DNA of 64,000 nt from a virus. Each line of letters begins with the position of its first letter. Positions within the stretch are counted from its first letter, which is position 1. The translations under genes were made by a program, and so were the position numbers. Below the pieces are notes generated by a model. That model had not been told where the DNA came from, searched no databases, and saw only the letters and a program-made list of their open reading frames with translations. Location of the stretch: the IMG/VR virus record IMGVR_UViG_3300027659_000020, positions 25,557 through 89,556 of that record; one strand, given 5' to 3'. This document shows, one piece after another, positions 1-7,137 of this stretch.

Positions 1-1047
1 TGGACCATCGAGATTCAAGGCGATAAGTACCGCACAACTCATGGTCAAACTGATGGCAAGAAGCAGACTACTGAATGGACTGTAGTCACGCCCACCAACG
101 TTGGGCGCTCTAATGAGCGCGAGGGCGACCAGCAAGCCGACTTTGAGGCCCGTGCTGTCTGGAAGAAGCGTACCGAGCGGGGTTACTATGAGAATCTCAA
201 GGACATTGACAAGCCACCGTTCATTGAGCCAATGCTTGCTCAGAAGTACGAGGACCGCAAGGATGAAATCACATTCCCTCTCTGGAGTCAGCCAAAGCTA
301 GATGGAATTCGCTGTATCTGTACCCGTCAGGGTATGTTCAGCCGTAATGGCAAGAAGATTGTTTCTGCGCCACATATCTATGCATCGCTGCAGCGTTTCT
401 TTGAGAAGAATCCAGATATCACTTTGGATGGCGAGTTGTATGCCGACAAGCTTGCTAATGACTTTAATAAGATCTGCTCGCTCGTCAAGAAACAGAAGCC
501 ATCGCCCGATGAACTCGAGGAATCAAAGCAAAAGATTGAGTATCACATCTACGATGTACTTGATATTACGCTTAAGTTTTCTGAGCGCATCGATTGGCTT
601 TGGAAGAATATAACCCATGACGGGTCAATCAAGTTGGTCACCACGCATCATGTAGAGAATACCACTAAACTGGATACTCTCTATGAATTGTATCTTGCCG
701 AAAGCTTCGAAGGCCAGATGATTCGCGTAGATGCTCCTTATGAGCAGAAACGCAGCAAGAACCTTCTGAAGCGCAAGGAGTTTCAGGATGCTGAGTATCG
801 TATCGTCGGTATTGGCGAGGGCCTCGGTAACCGATCATCTATGGCTGGATATGCAATCATGGAAAATAAAGACGGCACTAGTTTCCGATCAAATATCAAA
901 GGTACCCATGAGTTCCTGACAGAACTTTGGAAAAACCGTTCCAGCGAAGAAGTTATGGGCGCATACGCTACCGTCCAGTTCTTTAACCTAACTCCAGATG
1001 GAGTTCCACGCTTTCCGTATATCACTGCAATCCGGAATTACGAATAA
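1..1047 (+). CDS. ATP-dependent DNA ligase, 5' end outside the window
   Basis: The reading frame is open from base 1, so the start lies upstream. The first 65 or so visible residues look like a WGR-type nucleic-acid-binding domain (WTIEIQGDKYR near the start, later VGRSNE). The nucleotidyltransferase domain follows: motif I PKLDGIR with the lysine that would be adenylated, motif III LDGELY, motif IV FEGQMIR and motif V LLKRKEF with the two lysines. A short OB-fold-like C-terminus follows. It should seal nicks during phage replication or repair. The pairing of a WGR-like domain with a small ligase is seen in some large phages. The family is clear; the exact N-terminus and total length are unknown. 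Confidence 0.9.
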   Translation, partial: WTIEIQGDKYRTTHGQTDGKKQTTEWTVVTPTNVGRSNEREGDQQADFEARAVWKKRTERGYYENLKDIDKPPFIEPMLAQKYEDRKDEITFPLWSQPKLDGIRCICTRQGMFSRNGKKIVSAPHIYASLQRFFEKNPDITLDGELYADKLANDFNKICSLVKKQKPSPDELEESKQKIEYHIYDVLDITLKFSERIDWLWKNITHDGSIKLVTTHHVENTTKLDTLYELYLAESFEGQMIRVDAPYEQKRSKNLLKRKEFQDAEYRIVGIGEGLGNRSSMAGYAIMENKDGTSFRSNIKGTHEFLTELWKNRSSEEVMGAYATVQFFNLTPDGVPRFPYITAIRNYE

Positions 1048-1088
1048 GAAACCTTGCATTCTATCATACTCTCAATAAGATCTATACT

Positions 1089-1331
1089 ATGACTAACGAT
1101 AATCCTATCACCGACACGCCCTCAATTACTAAACAGGATGTCTTTCGCCCTGAAATGATTCGACTTGTCTCTATGGAAGATATCAACTACGCTAAGAGCG
1201 CATTATATGCTGCGCTCTTAAAGCGCGATCTTCATTTTGCCTCTGTTGAGGAAGACGATAAATTCCATGATAGCTTGAGCTTGTTCCTCGAAGAAAGCTT
1301 TAACTGGCCTGACTATAATAACTTTAATTAA
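1089..1331 (+). CDS. Small acidic protein of unknown function
   Basis: Eighty residues starting at ATG 1089, 41 bases after the ligase stop. The protein is acidic, with a predicted helical middle (MEDINYAKSALYAALLKRD) and an Asp/Asn-rich C-terminus. There is no signal peptide, membrane segment or recognisable domain. It is co-directional with the ligase and the following small genes, so it is probably part of the same early or middle transcript. I do not recognise a family. Confidence 0.6.
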   Translation: MTNDNPITDTPSITKQDVFRPEMIRLVSMEDINYAKSALYAALLKRDLHFASVEEDDKFHDSLSLFLEESFNWPDYNNFN

Positions 1332-1386
1332 AACTAGACTTATTATAATAATTTTATCACAGCTATAACAGTTTTAACTAATATAT

Positions 1387-1599
1387 ATGAAAATGAAAAT
1401 GGAAATTGACGGAGACACAGCGGATCGGATCGTGATTTGTTCTCTTGCAGATAGTATGGCTAATCTTAAGGAAGATATAGCTCAGCTCAAACGTAAGAAG
1501 AAACTTATGGCTTATGAAAAAGAGACTATGGCGGATTGTGTTCATAATCTCCATGCTATGGAATTAGTATATGATTACTTTGGAGGAAATCTAAAATGA
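1387..1599 (+). CDS. Small coiled-coil protein of unknown function
   Basis: Seventy residues. Residues 20-50 are a charged heptad-like stretch (LKEDIAQLKRKKKLM) that suggests a coiled coil. The start at 1387 follows an AT-rich leader; in-frame ATGs two and four codons later could also serve. Its stop overlaps the start of the next gene (ATGA at 1596-1599), which supports it as a real, translationally coupled gene. Function unknown. Confidence 0.6.
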   Translation: MKMKMEIDGDTADRIVICSLADSMANLKEDIAQLKRKKKLMAYEKETMADCVHNLHAMELVYDYFGGNLK

Positions 1600-2213
1600 G
1601 CCCAGAACTCGATAAACAGCTTTGTGAGAAATACCCTAAGATATTTGTTAATCGTAATGCAAGCCCGCAAGAGTCATGTATGTACTGGGGGCTTGAAATT
1701 GGTGATGGCTGGTATAATCTGATCGATCTTCTTTGTGAGGCAGTGACATACACCTACAGTACAGCGGTTGAGATCGATGAGGAAGATGCCAAACGTCTCG
1801 GTATAGAAGGTTATGCCTTGGGCGGCGACACTCAAAAGCGATACTTTTTTAATGTCAAAGCTCCTCAGGTTATAGCTGATCAAGTGAAGGAGAAGTTTGG
1901 AACACTTCGCTTTTACCACCATTTAGAGTACGATCCGCAGAACCTTGAGTTAGTCAAGTCCGGCAAGTATCCGAAACTTGCTGAGGCCAATGATCGCTAT
2001 GCCAACTATATCGATGGCATCGTTCATTTTGCAGATATTGCATCCGCTCATTTTTGTGAAGTATCTGGTTCTCGAGGCGAACTTCATAAGCGAGGCGGCA
2101 AGGGAGGCGGCGGCTGGTTCAAAACGCTTAGCAAAGAGGTCGTAGAGCAAGAAGAAACGCTTAAAGGCTATAAGACTACTATTACCGAAGTAAAGAAAGA
2201 TATCATACCATGA
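1596..2213 (+). CDS. Conserved phage protein of unknown function (205 aa)
   Basis: Starts in an ATGA overlap with the previous gene and is preceded by GGAGG, one of the few clear Shine-Dalgarno sequences in the window. The N-terminal half (CMYWGLEIGDGWYNLID, then QVKEKFGTLRFYH) matches a family I recognise in many phages and prophages with no assigned function. The C-terminus has a Gly-rich segment (KRGGKGGGGW) followed by a charged helix. Its stop overlaps the next start by four bases. Confidence 0.75.
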   Translation: MSPELDKQLCEKYPKIFVNRNASPQESCMYWGLEIGDGWYNLIDLLCEAVTYTYSTAVEIDEEDAKRLGIEGYALGGDTQKRYFFNVKAPQVIADQVKEKFGTLRFYHHLEYDPQNLELVKSGKYPKLAEANDRYANYIDGIVHFADIASAHFCEVSGSRGELHKRGGKGGGGWFKTLSKEVVEQEETLKGYKTTITEVKKDIIP

Positions 2214-2419
2214 ATACTCTAAAAATTGAAAAGAAGCACATTCCAGCTATTATGACAGCCAGGCTTGTAATTGAGAGTCATCAGAAGTGCCAAGACAATC
2301 TAATAAAGCAGATTGCAAAACGCATGGGCGTAAAGACGGCAGAGGAAGAAGAAATCCTCTGGGACTATATTTGCAATGATAGCGAATGGATGGTCGAGAT
2401 TGTGCAAGATACTAAATAG
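2210..2419 (+). CDS. Small protein of unknown function (69 aa)
   Basis: Begins in an ATGA overlap with the preceding gene. It is mostly charged and helical, ending in an acidic EEEEILWDY segment. No known domain is visible. The tight overlaps on the 5' side and a seven-base gap on the 3' side suggest it belongs to one translationally coupled string of small phage genes. Confidence 0.6.
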   Translation: MNTLKIEKKHIPAIMTARLVIESHQKCQDNLIKQIAKRMGVKTAEEEEILWDYICNDSEWMVEIVQDTK

Positions 2420-2426
2420 ATCACAT

Positions 2427-2762
2427 ATGAGTGATTACCGCGATCCATCTATCATCTGGCAAGAGTTCCGTCAGGAGCTTGATACACTCAAAGCTGAGAA
2501 TGCTTCTTTACAAAAAGAAGTCACCGATCTTAAGCAACAGCAGCCAAAATATCCAGAAGGAGTTGATGCCGAAACGATGGACGCACTTGCCGAGCTTGAT
2601 GCTGATTTAGCTATCAATAGCGATCAGGAAGGTGCCAAGAAACAATTGTTGGGATTACTCGATGACCTCGAGGAAATGATCGGATCCCTTAATGCTGGCA
2701 CGGGCATGGGCTTAAAAGTGCCAGACAAACTTAACGAGATCAGAAATTCACTAACTGCATGA
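2427..2762 (+). CDS. Coiled-coil protein of unknown function (111 aa)
   Basis: The start at ATG 2427 (MSDYRDPS) is preferred over an upstream in-frame codon at 2376 because that one would overlap the preceding gene. Residues 12-40 (FRQELDTLKAENASLQKEV) form a clear heptad coiled coil. The rest is acidic and helical with a Gly-rich loop near the end. The stop overlaps the next start (ATGA at 2759-2762). No function is recognised. Confidence 0.65.
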   Translation: MSDYRDPSIIWQEFRQELDTLKAENASLQKEVTDLKQQQPKYPEGVDAETMDALAELDADLAINSDQEGAKKQLLGLLDDLEEMIGSLNAGTGMGLKVPDKLNEIRNSLTA

Positions 2763-2938
2763 CCAATGGAAAAGGATCTAAGCCTCGACCCCTTTCAGTT
2801 CCGTTTGATGCTTTTGCGTCTAACTGGGAAAGAATATTTGCGCCGAAAGAAGAAACGTCTGCTATTTCGGTACCACACACAAACACACAGACACCACAGA
2901 AAAAGAAAAGGAAATCATATGAACCAATGCAACGGTAA
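2759..2938 (+). CDS. Small basic conserved phage protein (59 aa)
   Basis: A short gene: ATG at 2759 overlapping the previous stop, TAA at 2936-2938. The N-terminus MTNGKGSKPRPLSVPFDAF is a pattern I recognise from small proteins of T4-like phages (GKGSKPRPLS followed by a WERIF-type segment). The C-terminus is Thr/Gln-rich and then basic (KKKRK). It overlaps the next gene by 20 bases in another frame. The conserved N-terminal pattern and overlapping start make it more credible than the alternative frame at 2766. Function unknown. Confidence 0.7.
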   Translation: MTNGKGSKPRPLSVPFDAFASNWERIFAPKEETSAISVPHTNTQTPQKKKRKSYEPMQR

Positions 2939-3161
2939 AAACGCCTACGAGATTCGTCTCGAGGTTCTCAGTATCGCAGTCAGCCAAGCTGACGGCGCAT
3001 ACTACAATCAGGTTGATCTTGCCCGCACCACTGCAGGTGAAGGCAAAGTATACCAGCTGCCAGAGGATAAGCGCACCCGCGAAGCACTCAAGACTGCCAA
3101 GAAGCTTTATGCTTTTGTAGAAGGCGAAGGTAGAGATTCTGACTCAGAAGGCGCAGAATAA
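2919..3161 (+). CDS. Conserved small phage protein (80 aa)
   Basis: The start at ATG 2919 is chosen because the protein then begins MNQCNGKNAYEIRLEVL, a pattern typical of a small family in T4-like phages, and because AGGAAA lies just upstream. An earlier in-frame codon at 2766 would force a long overlap with the gene at 2759. The C-terminus (VEGEGRDSDSEGAE) is acidic. Function unknown. Confidence 0.65.
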   Translation: MNQCNGKNAYEIRLEVLSIAVSQADGAYYNQVDLARTTAGEGKVYQLPEDKRTREALKTAKKLYAFVEGEGRDSDSEGAE

Positions 3162-3182
3162 TCTGCGCTAGTTTATAGATCA

Positions 3183-3220
3183 TTGATGGCCAATGCCTTA
3201 TAATAGGTGTTGGCCATCAA
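3183..3220 (+). terminator. Possible terminator hairpin
   Basis: A perfect 11-bp inverted repeat (TTGATGGCCAA and its complement) encloses a 16-base loop just after the gene ending at 3161. Only a weak T-rich tail (TACTTTAC) follows, so it may be an mRNA-stabilising hairpin or a weak terminator rather than a strong intrinsic terminator. A promoter-like sequence lies directly downstream. Confidence 0.45.
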
Positions 3221-3232
3221 TACTTTACGCTA

Positions 3233-3260
3233 TTTACATTTTCTGCGTATTTGTTAGGAT
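3233..3260 (+). promoter_or_regulatory. Possible sigma70-type promoter (TTTACA-N16-TAGGAT)
   Basis: TTTACA at 3233-3238 and TAGGAT at 3255-3260 are spaced by 16 bases, directly after a hairpin and upstream of the gene at 3317. Similar TTTACA boxes occur before other genes at 13919 and 15474. The expected start of transcription falls near an ATG at 3267 that opens a 12-codon frame. Pattern match only. Confidence 0.4.
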
Positions 3261-3316
3261 TGTGGCATGATTGATACTAACCACCGTTTTACTTCTGAGC
3301 AATAACTAATTTTATT

Positions 3317-3532
3317 ATGAATACTGAATCCGATACCATCAATATTGAATCTCATACTTCCGGCGAAAATTACCGGAAATTTCTACAAAGCATAGCTGAC
3401 GATGTTAAACGCACATCAATTGAAATTGGAATTACGCCATCCGATGCTCTACAGAATATCATTGAATGCATTCATGAAGATGCTGAAGAACTTATCCAGT
3501 TGTCAATTGACAATATTAACGAATTTAACTAA
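3317..3532 (+). CDS. Small acidic protein of unknown function (71 aa)
   Basis: ATG 3317 is the first substantial start after the intergenic hairpin and promoter-like sequence. The product is acidic (pattern IIECIHEDAEELIQLSIDN near the C-terminus) and probably helical. Its stop overlaps the start of a second small gene at 3532, which suggests a two-gene unit. No domain is recognised. Confidence 0.55.
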   Translation: MNTESDTINIESHTSGENYRKFLQSIADDVKRTSIEIGITPSDALQNIIECIHEDAEELIQLSIDNINEFN

Positions 3533-3684
3533 TGAACGATCTCATCCTCAACATTCGATACATCAAGTGGCATCTTCAAATCACCGAAGGATTTCGGGTT
3601 CGAATCTTTCGCAATGATTATCACTGCTGGTCAGTTAAACCAATTGTAAAAGTCTATCAATTTGGAGAATACTTCTCCGGATGA
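3532..3684 (+). CDS. Small protein of unknown function (50 aa)
   Basis: The frame opens at ATG 3532, overlapping the previous stop (TAATG), and runs to TGA at 3682-3684. The product (MNDLILNIRYIKWHLQITE at the N-terminus) is basic and rich in aromatic residues. The start-stop overlap is the main support. It ends 30 bases before the convergent minus-strand gene that ends at 3714. Confidence 0.5.
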   Translation: MNDLILNIRYIKWHLQITEGFRVRIFRNDYHCWSVKPIVKVYQFGEYFSG

Positions 3685-3713
3685 ACCGGTAAGAATAACG
3701 GCAAGGATAGCAA

Positions 3714-4703
3714 CTACGCAGATGGTAAAGTTGTAGGCGGAGGTGCCAATGGTGGCGCTTCCGCCTTTTTCTTGGCAAAATGCGGGCGGCCTTTTGGATC
3801 AAGCAACACCATCGCAAGTACTCCCAATCCCATTACTGTGGCAACAACCCAGAATGGGATAGTAGCAGCTACATAAGACAGTCCGAGCATTGAAATACCA
3901 GAAATAATGAATGTTGGTGACTTCATTAAGAAGCCCACGAGCAAGAGCAAAACTCCTACTGCAAGTAACGACTTGACGATCCATCCGACCATCTCTAGAC
4001 GTTGCTTTTCCTTTGCGATCTCAACAGCATCCCGAGCTTCCTTGAGCATACGCTCGCGCACGACAGCCTGTTCTTCCTGAAGTTTATTGAGCGCGATAGC
4101 CTGATCGTTGCGCAGCTTTGATTTCTCAGCTTCTTTCTTTTTGACTGAAGCATCAGCTTCCTCATAGCGTTTAGCTGCAGCCTGAGCTTCCTTGGCGCGT
4201 GTCTCGTAAATCTTAGCGATTTCAGCTGCTTCCTTTTTTGCGGCAGCATCGATGTCAGCAGCAATTGCTTTCTTTCTATCCTCCGGCACGGGCATGAGCA
4301 TTTCTGCATTTTCCTTAGACTTCAGATTTGCAATCAGCACGCGTTTGTCGAGCCCAACGACTTCCTCAGTTGCAACCATAATACCATAGTTGATCTCAGA
4401 GATCTTGTCAAAGTTCTCGTTATCCACCTTCTCACGATTTGCATATGCTGCAGCAAGTTCTTGGCGAAACTTTTCATACTGTGCCTCAAGCGCTTTGCGT
4501 GCATCTGACTCACGACGAGCAATTTCTGTCATCCTATCAACAGCGCCAGCAGTAGCTGTAGCACCTGCTACTGTGCCCGAGGTATCCCCGCCTTTATTGT
4601 TCAATCTGTCGCCCAGACTACCTATCTTGCTACCCAGGCCCATCATCATTTGACATCCTGTAAGCAGCGCCAGCATAGGTAATACTATAAGCAATCGCTT
4701 CAT
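3714..4703 (-). CDS. Lipoprotein with long coiled coil and C-terminal membrane segments (spanin-like architecture)
   Basis: The 329-aa product begins with a lipoprotein signal (MKRLLIVLPMLALLTGC, lipobox LLTGC with Cys17). Residues 50-240 are a long charged, Ala/Glu/Lys-rich stretch expected to form coiled coil. Two or three strongly hydrophobic segments follow between about 245 and 305, then a basic, Pro-rich tail. A lipidated N-terminus plus a C-terminal membrane anchor is the plan of unimolecular spanins, which join outer and inner membranes during lysis of Gram-negative hosts. Those are usually much shorter, so this is an architectural inference. A TATAAATA box lies 7 bases before the start codon, so it should be a late gene. 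It is the only minus-strand gene in the first 17 kb. Confidence 0.7.
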   Translation of the reverse strand: MKRLLIVLPMLALLTGCQMMMGLGSKIGSLGDRLNNKGGDTSGTVAGATATAGAVDRMTEIARRESDARKALEAQYEKFRQELAAAYANREKVDNENFDKISEINYGIMVATEEVVGLDKRVLIANLKSKENAEMLMPVPEDRKKAIAADIDAAAKKEAAEIAKIYETRAKEAQAAAKRYEEADASVKKKEAEKSKLRNDQAIALNKLQEEQAVVRERMLKEARDAVEIAKEKQRLEMVGWIVKSLLAVGVLLLLVGFLMKSPTFIISGISMLGLSYVAATIPFWVVATVMGLGVLAMVLLDPKGRPHFAKKKAEAPPLAPPPTTLPSA

Positions 4704-4710
4704 TTGTTCC

Positions 4711-4718
4711 TATTTATA
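4711..4718 (-). promoter_or_regulatory. T4-type late promoter (TATAAATA) for the lipoprotein gene
   Basis: On the minus strand an exact TATAAATA ends 7 bases before the ATG at 4703. T4 late promoters carry this element at about -10, recognised by the gp55 sigma factor with gp33 and the clamp. Transcription would then begin within a base or two of the start codon. Confidence 0.7.
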
Positions 4719-4745
4719 CTTAGTTAGGTGCCAAGTCATGATTGC

Positions 4746-4753
4746 TATAAATA
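4746..4753 (+). promoter_or_regulatory. T4-type late promoter (TATAAATA) heading the 4.76-12.0 kb array
   Basis: An exact TATAAATA ends 8 bases before the ATG at 4762. It is divergent from the late promoter at 4711 and 28 bases away from it. No other exact copy was found before 12 kb, so it may drive the whole string of closely packed genes, including the curli and cyclase genes. Confidence 0.7.
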
Positions 4754-4761
4754 GCAATACT

Positions 4762-5016
4762 ATGGTATCACCAATTCTAAAAGTACTAGGCCAAGAAGTT
4801 GCTGTCGGCACTGGCGGTAATAATTTCAACGGAAGCACTCTCATCAGAGTATACAATAACACTGCTTCGGATGTTTCGGTTCTTGTAAAAGATGCTGAAG
4901 CAGTTACTACTGGTAGTTTTACCCTTCGTTCATACGAAACGGTATTTGTCAGAAAACTACCAGCAGAAAGCATGTTTAGTACCGCTACCATCCGCATGGT
5001 TCCTATTGCTTTCTAA
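4762..5016 (+). CDS. Small virion-type beta protein (84 aa)
   Basis: ATG 4762 (MVSPILKVLGQEVAVGTGG) is chosen over the in-frame ATG at 4738 because a late promoter occupies 4746-4753 and would exclude the earlier codon. The rest (RVYNNTASDVSVLVKDAEA, then GSFTLRSYETVFVRK) is a beta-rich pattern I recognise from small proteins of T4-like aquatic phages that accompany structural genes. It is probably a virion or head-decoration component, but this is inferred from family resemblance and the late promoter. Confidence 0.7.
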   Translation: MVSPILKVLGQEVAVGTGGNNFNGSTLIRVYNNTASDVSVLVKDAEAVTTGSFTLRSYETVFVRKLPAESMFSTATIRMVPIAF

Positions 5017-5019
5017 TAT

Positions 5020-5610
5020 ATGTCCGCTGATAAGAATTACGAATCCCATGTTGCAGCAATTGGCACAGTAGTCGAGGGCCGAGCAATTCCTCAGATTGGG
5101 GTTAGCCCGCTCGATTACTCAGACATTCTGAAGTTTTCAAACTGCACCAATATCCTGGTCAATAGATGCACCATTCAGGGCGGCAAGGAAGACTGCATCG
5201 ATGCAGTGCGCGGATCAAACTATACTATTATGAATACCAAGCTGATTCCAAGTCAAAATGGAATCACGCTTAAAGGATCTATTGATGGGGCGCTAATCGA
5301 AAACGTAGAGTTCGATGGGCACGGAGCGGATTGCGACATTGACATCGGCCAGTTTGATAATTACTGGTGGACTGGCCGAGCGCCCACGCGCAATGTGGTA
5401 ATCCGAAATGTCTACTGTGCAAATGGTTCTCCGATAAAGGTTCGCCTATGGGATGCTGCTAATCCAGTAATCGAAAAATCGAATGTCCAGATTATTCGTG
5501 TTCCAAAGATTATCTGGTGGCCATACTTTGTATTCCGCGCTGCTCAGACTCGTGGAATTAGGAATGTCGCTAAGCCAGTCAATCCAACTATGTTTATCAC
5601 TACCAAGTAA
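5020..5610 (+). CDS. Right-handed beta-helix protein (196 aa)
   Basis: The middle of the protein shows the periodic pattern of a parallel beta-helix: FSNCTNILVNRCTIQGG, SNYTIMNTKLIP, GALIENVEFDG, TRNVVIRNVYCANG. Such folds occur in pectate lyases and phage tailspike or receptor-binding proteins. At 196 residues it is far shorter than a typical tailspike, and the last 50 residues contain a hydrophobic patch (VPKIIWWPYFVF). No signal peptide is visible. It starts three bases after the previous stop and overlaps the next gene by one base. Substrate or role unknown. Confidence 0.65.
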   Translation: MSADKNYESHVAAIGTVVEGRAIPQIGVSPLDYSDILKFSNCTNILVNRCTIQGGKEDCIDAVRGSNYTIMNTKLIPSQNGITLKGSIDGALIENVEFDGHGADCDIDIGQFDNYWWTGRAPTRNVVIRNVYCANGSPIKVRLWDAANPVIEKSNVQIIRVPKIIWWPYFVFRAAQTRGIRNVAKPVNPTMFITTK

Positions 5611-5768
5611 TGCAATCGCCTGAGGAAAAGAAGAATTGGAAGTATGCTCTTGATTCGATTGGTAATCGAATCTGGTGTAATACAGATATGTACCTCGCAA
5701 TGACGTGTGGCGGTATATGCGGATTTTGGCTTGGAATGATTGTCTGGATACTCGTCAAGCATAGATAA
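5610..5768 (+). CDS. Small single-span membrane protein (52 aa)
   Basis: ATG 5610 overlaps the preceding stop (TAATG) and the frame runs to TAA at 5766-5768. The N-terminal half is charged. Residues 30-49 are a hydrophobic segment (MTCGGICGFWLGMIVWILV) ending in a basic tail, so it should be a one-span inner-membrane protein with the N-terminus in the cytoplasm. The size and topology would fit a lysis or membrane-remodelling role, but no homology is recognised. Confidence 0.6.
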   Translation: MQSPEEKKNWKYALDSIGNRIWCNTDMYLAMTCGGICGFWLGMIVWILVKHR

Positions 5769-5770
5769 AA

Positions 5771-6031
5771 ATGGCTGCTGCACCGAAAGACTTATTTGAC
5801 TTCGGATTCACTGCAGTAGCAGAGCAAGATCTTGATGCCACGAAGCAAGTTGATGTGGCATACAAGCAAGCTGCAAAACACGAGGACAAGCTCGCCAAAC
5901 TATATGATGCGATCCTTCCTTTGCTGCAGAATTTAAAGAAGAATCCTGAGAAGGAATACATTAAATGGCCTAACCGAGTGAAGAAGGTCGAAGAATTTGA
6001 GAAGATGATTTCGGAGATTGTCAATGGATGA
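5771..6031 (+). CDS. Conserved T4-like small protein (86 aa)
   Basis: The start at 5771 is two bases after the preceding stop. The sequence combines an N-terminal LFDFGFTAV, a helical middle, and a C-terminal PLLQNLKKNPEKEYIKWPN segment. I recognise this pattern as a small protein widespread in T4-like phages, especially those of aquatic hosts, with no assigned function. It overlaps the next gene by four bases. Confidence 0.75.
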   Translation: MAAAPKDLFDFGFTAVAEQDLDATKQVDVAYKQAAKHEDKLAKLYDAILPLLQNLKKNPEKEYIKWPNRVKKVEEFEKMISEIVNG

Positions 6032-6312
6032 ATCTAGATACATTCAAATCAATCATGGATCTGGGCTTCTCAGTTGCAGCCGTGACTGTTGGCGGCGTTT
6101 TCATTGTTATCCTACTTAAGTATATTTTGGCAGGAGTTGTTTCTGATGTAAAGTCTATCAGCGGTCTAGCAGGAATGCTGAATAACCGCGTGCGCACAAT
6201 GAACAACGATCTGGTCCGGATCGATGCTCTAATTTCTTCTCGATTTGGGTTGCGCGTCGATCTTGAGCGGCTATCGCGCACTGATGGCAAGACCGATGCT
6301 CGAAAGGACTGA
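6028..6312 (+). CDS. Small inner-membrane protein (94 aa)
   Basis: ATG 6028 lies in an overlap with the preceding gene, with GGAG about ten bases upstream. Residues 12-38 are hydrophobic (FSVAAVTVGGVFIVILLKYIL) and form one probable membrane span; the remainder is a charged helical domain (NNRVRTMNNDLVRIDALI). It pairs with the next gene, which has the same plan. A role in lysis or in anchoring a complex at the membrane is possible but unproven. Confidence 0.65.
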   Translation: MNLDTFKSIMDLGFSVAAVTVGGVFIVILLKYILAGVVSDVKSISGLAGMLNNRVRTMNNDLVRIDALISSRFGLRVDLERLSRTDGKTDARKD

Positions 6313-6317
6313 CCGTG

Positions 6318-6656
6318 ATGGAGGAGATCAATACATTCAAGACGATGGTCAACCAGTATGGCCTACCGATTATGGCAGCTGGTGGAATGGGCTACTTTAT
6401 TTACTTTGTCTGGAAATTTGTAACTGAGAATATCAATGTAGAGCTCTCGAACGCGAAGAAAATAATGATTGAGCTAATCGATAGAATTAGAATGCTAGAT
6501 AACGATTTAATACGTCTCGAGCAGAAGATCAATACTGCTATCGAGGTTAAACGTGTAGAGAATCCGCTTAAAGCTAACCCCGAACGGCCTGCTGGAACAA
6601 CTTCGCCATTTAATCTACCTCCTACCGATGGACAATCACAGCCGAAACAGCTATAA
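6318..6656 (+). CDS. Small inner-membrane protein with coiled-coil tail (112 aa)
   Basis: ATG 6318 is preferred; a GTG at 6315 in the same frame would add one residue. AGGA lies upstream. An N-terminal hydrophobic segment (YGLPIMAAGGMGYFIYFVW) is followed by a coiled-coil region with repeated Ile/Leu (IELIDRIRMLDNDLIRLEQ) and a Pro-rich tail. One span followed by a charged helix recalls BhlA-type holin-like proteins, but I cannot show homology. Its last 29 bases overlap csgF. Confidence 0.6.
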   Translation: MEEINTFKTMVNQYGLPIMAAGGMGYFIYFVWKFVTENINVELSNAKKIMIELIDRIRMLDNDLIRLEQKINTAIEVKRVENPLKANPERPAGTTSPFNLPPTDGQSQPKQL

Positions 6657-7137
6657 GGCCGCCGATACTGGATTCCTATTACTAGTAGGAATTTTGCTAT
6701 TCCTGTGTGTATTGCAGTCGTGTGGCCGGGCCTCGGATATGGTACATTCATTTAAGTCGCCGGCATTTAGCGGAATTGGCTACTCCTCGCATATATTTAC
6801 TCAGGAGAATTTAGCACGCACTCGCAAGCAAACAATCAAAGATGTTGCTAAAGCAGAGGCAGAAAATCTAAAGCTTGCAAGCCAGAATACTCCTCTGAAT
6901 AGCTTCATTGTGAATCTGCAGGCGCGTATTTACTCGCAGCTTGCATCTCAGGTAACAGATCAGATCTTCAATGCATCTGGTGCAACTTTTGGTGTCATTA
7001 ACTTGCAAGGTGGATCAACAGTAACATGGAATCGAGCGGGTGACTTTGTCACTCTATACATTACTGATCCTTCCACCGGCAACATTACTTCAATTCAGGT
7101 GCCGGTAGGATCTCTATCGCCGCCTCCATCTAGCTGA
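6628..7137 (+). CDS. csgF: CsgF-like curli secretion accessory protein
   Basis: The 169-aa product has an N-terminal hydrophobic export signal (residues 14-31) ending in LQSCGRAS, so cleavage could follow either a lipobox or GRA. The mature part begins with the CsgF-type aromatic segment MVHSFKSPAFSG, comparable to the region of Escherichia coli CsgF that plugs into CsgG. The C-terminus has the beta pattern ending FVTLYITDPSTGNITSIQV, matching the CsgF ending in which a T-x-x-T-G-x-T-x-x-I-Q-V pattern is typical. CsgF normally caps the CsgG pore at the cell surface and couples secretion to nucleation of the fibre. It directly precedes csgG, as expected for an interacting pair. E. coli CsgF is about 138 residues, so this one is somewhat longer. 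Confidence 0.85.
   Translation: MDNHSRNSYKAADTGFLLLVGILLFLCVLQSCGRASDMVHSFKSPAFSGIGYSSHIFTQENLARTRKQTIKDVAKAEAENLKLASQNTPLNSFIVNLQARIYSQLASQVTDQIFNASGATFGVINLQGGSTVTWNRAGDFVTLYITDPSTGNITSIQVPVGSLSPPPSS

Noticed and set aside
2766-2918. Longer N-terminal extension of the gene at 2919
   Set aside because: The alternative frame at 2759-2938 encodes a recognisable conserved small protein, and the extension has a compositionally odd Arg/Lys/His-rich sequence.
3560-3612. tRNA-like GGTTCGAATC motif
   Set aside because: The bases around the T-loop-like motif do not form the T stem, and no acceptor or anticodon arm fits. The motif lies in the small gene at 3532-3684.
4738-4761. ATG 4738 as the start of the small virion protein
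   Set aside because: A late promoter at 4746-4753 lies inside this extension, so the late transcript could not include it.
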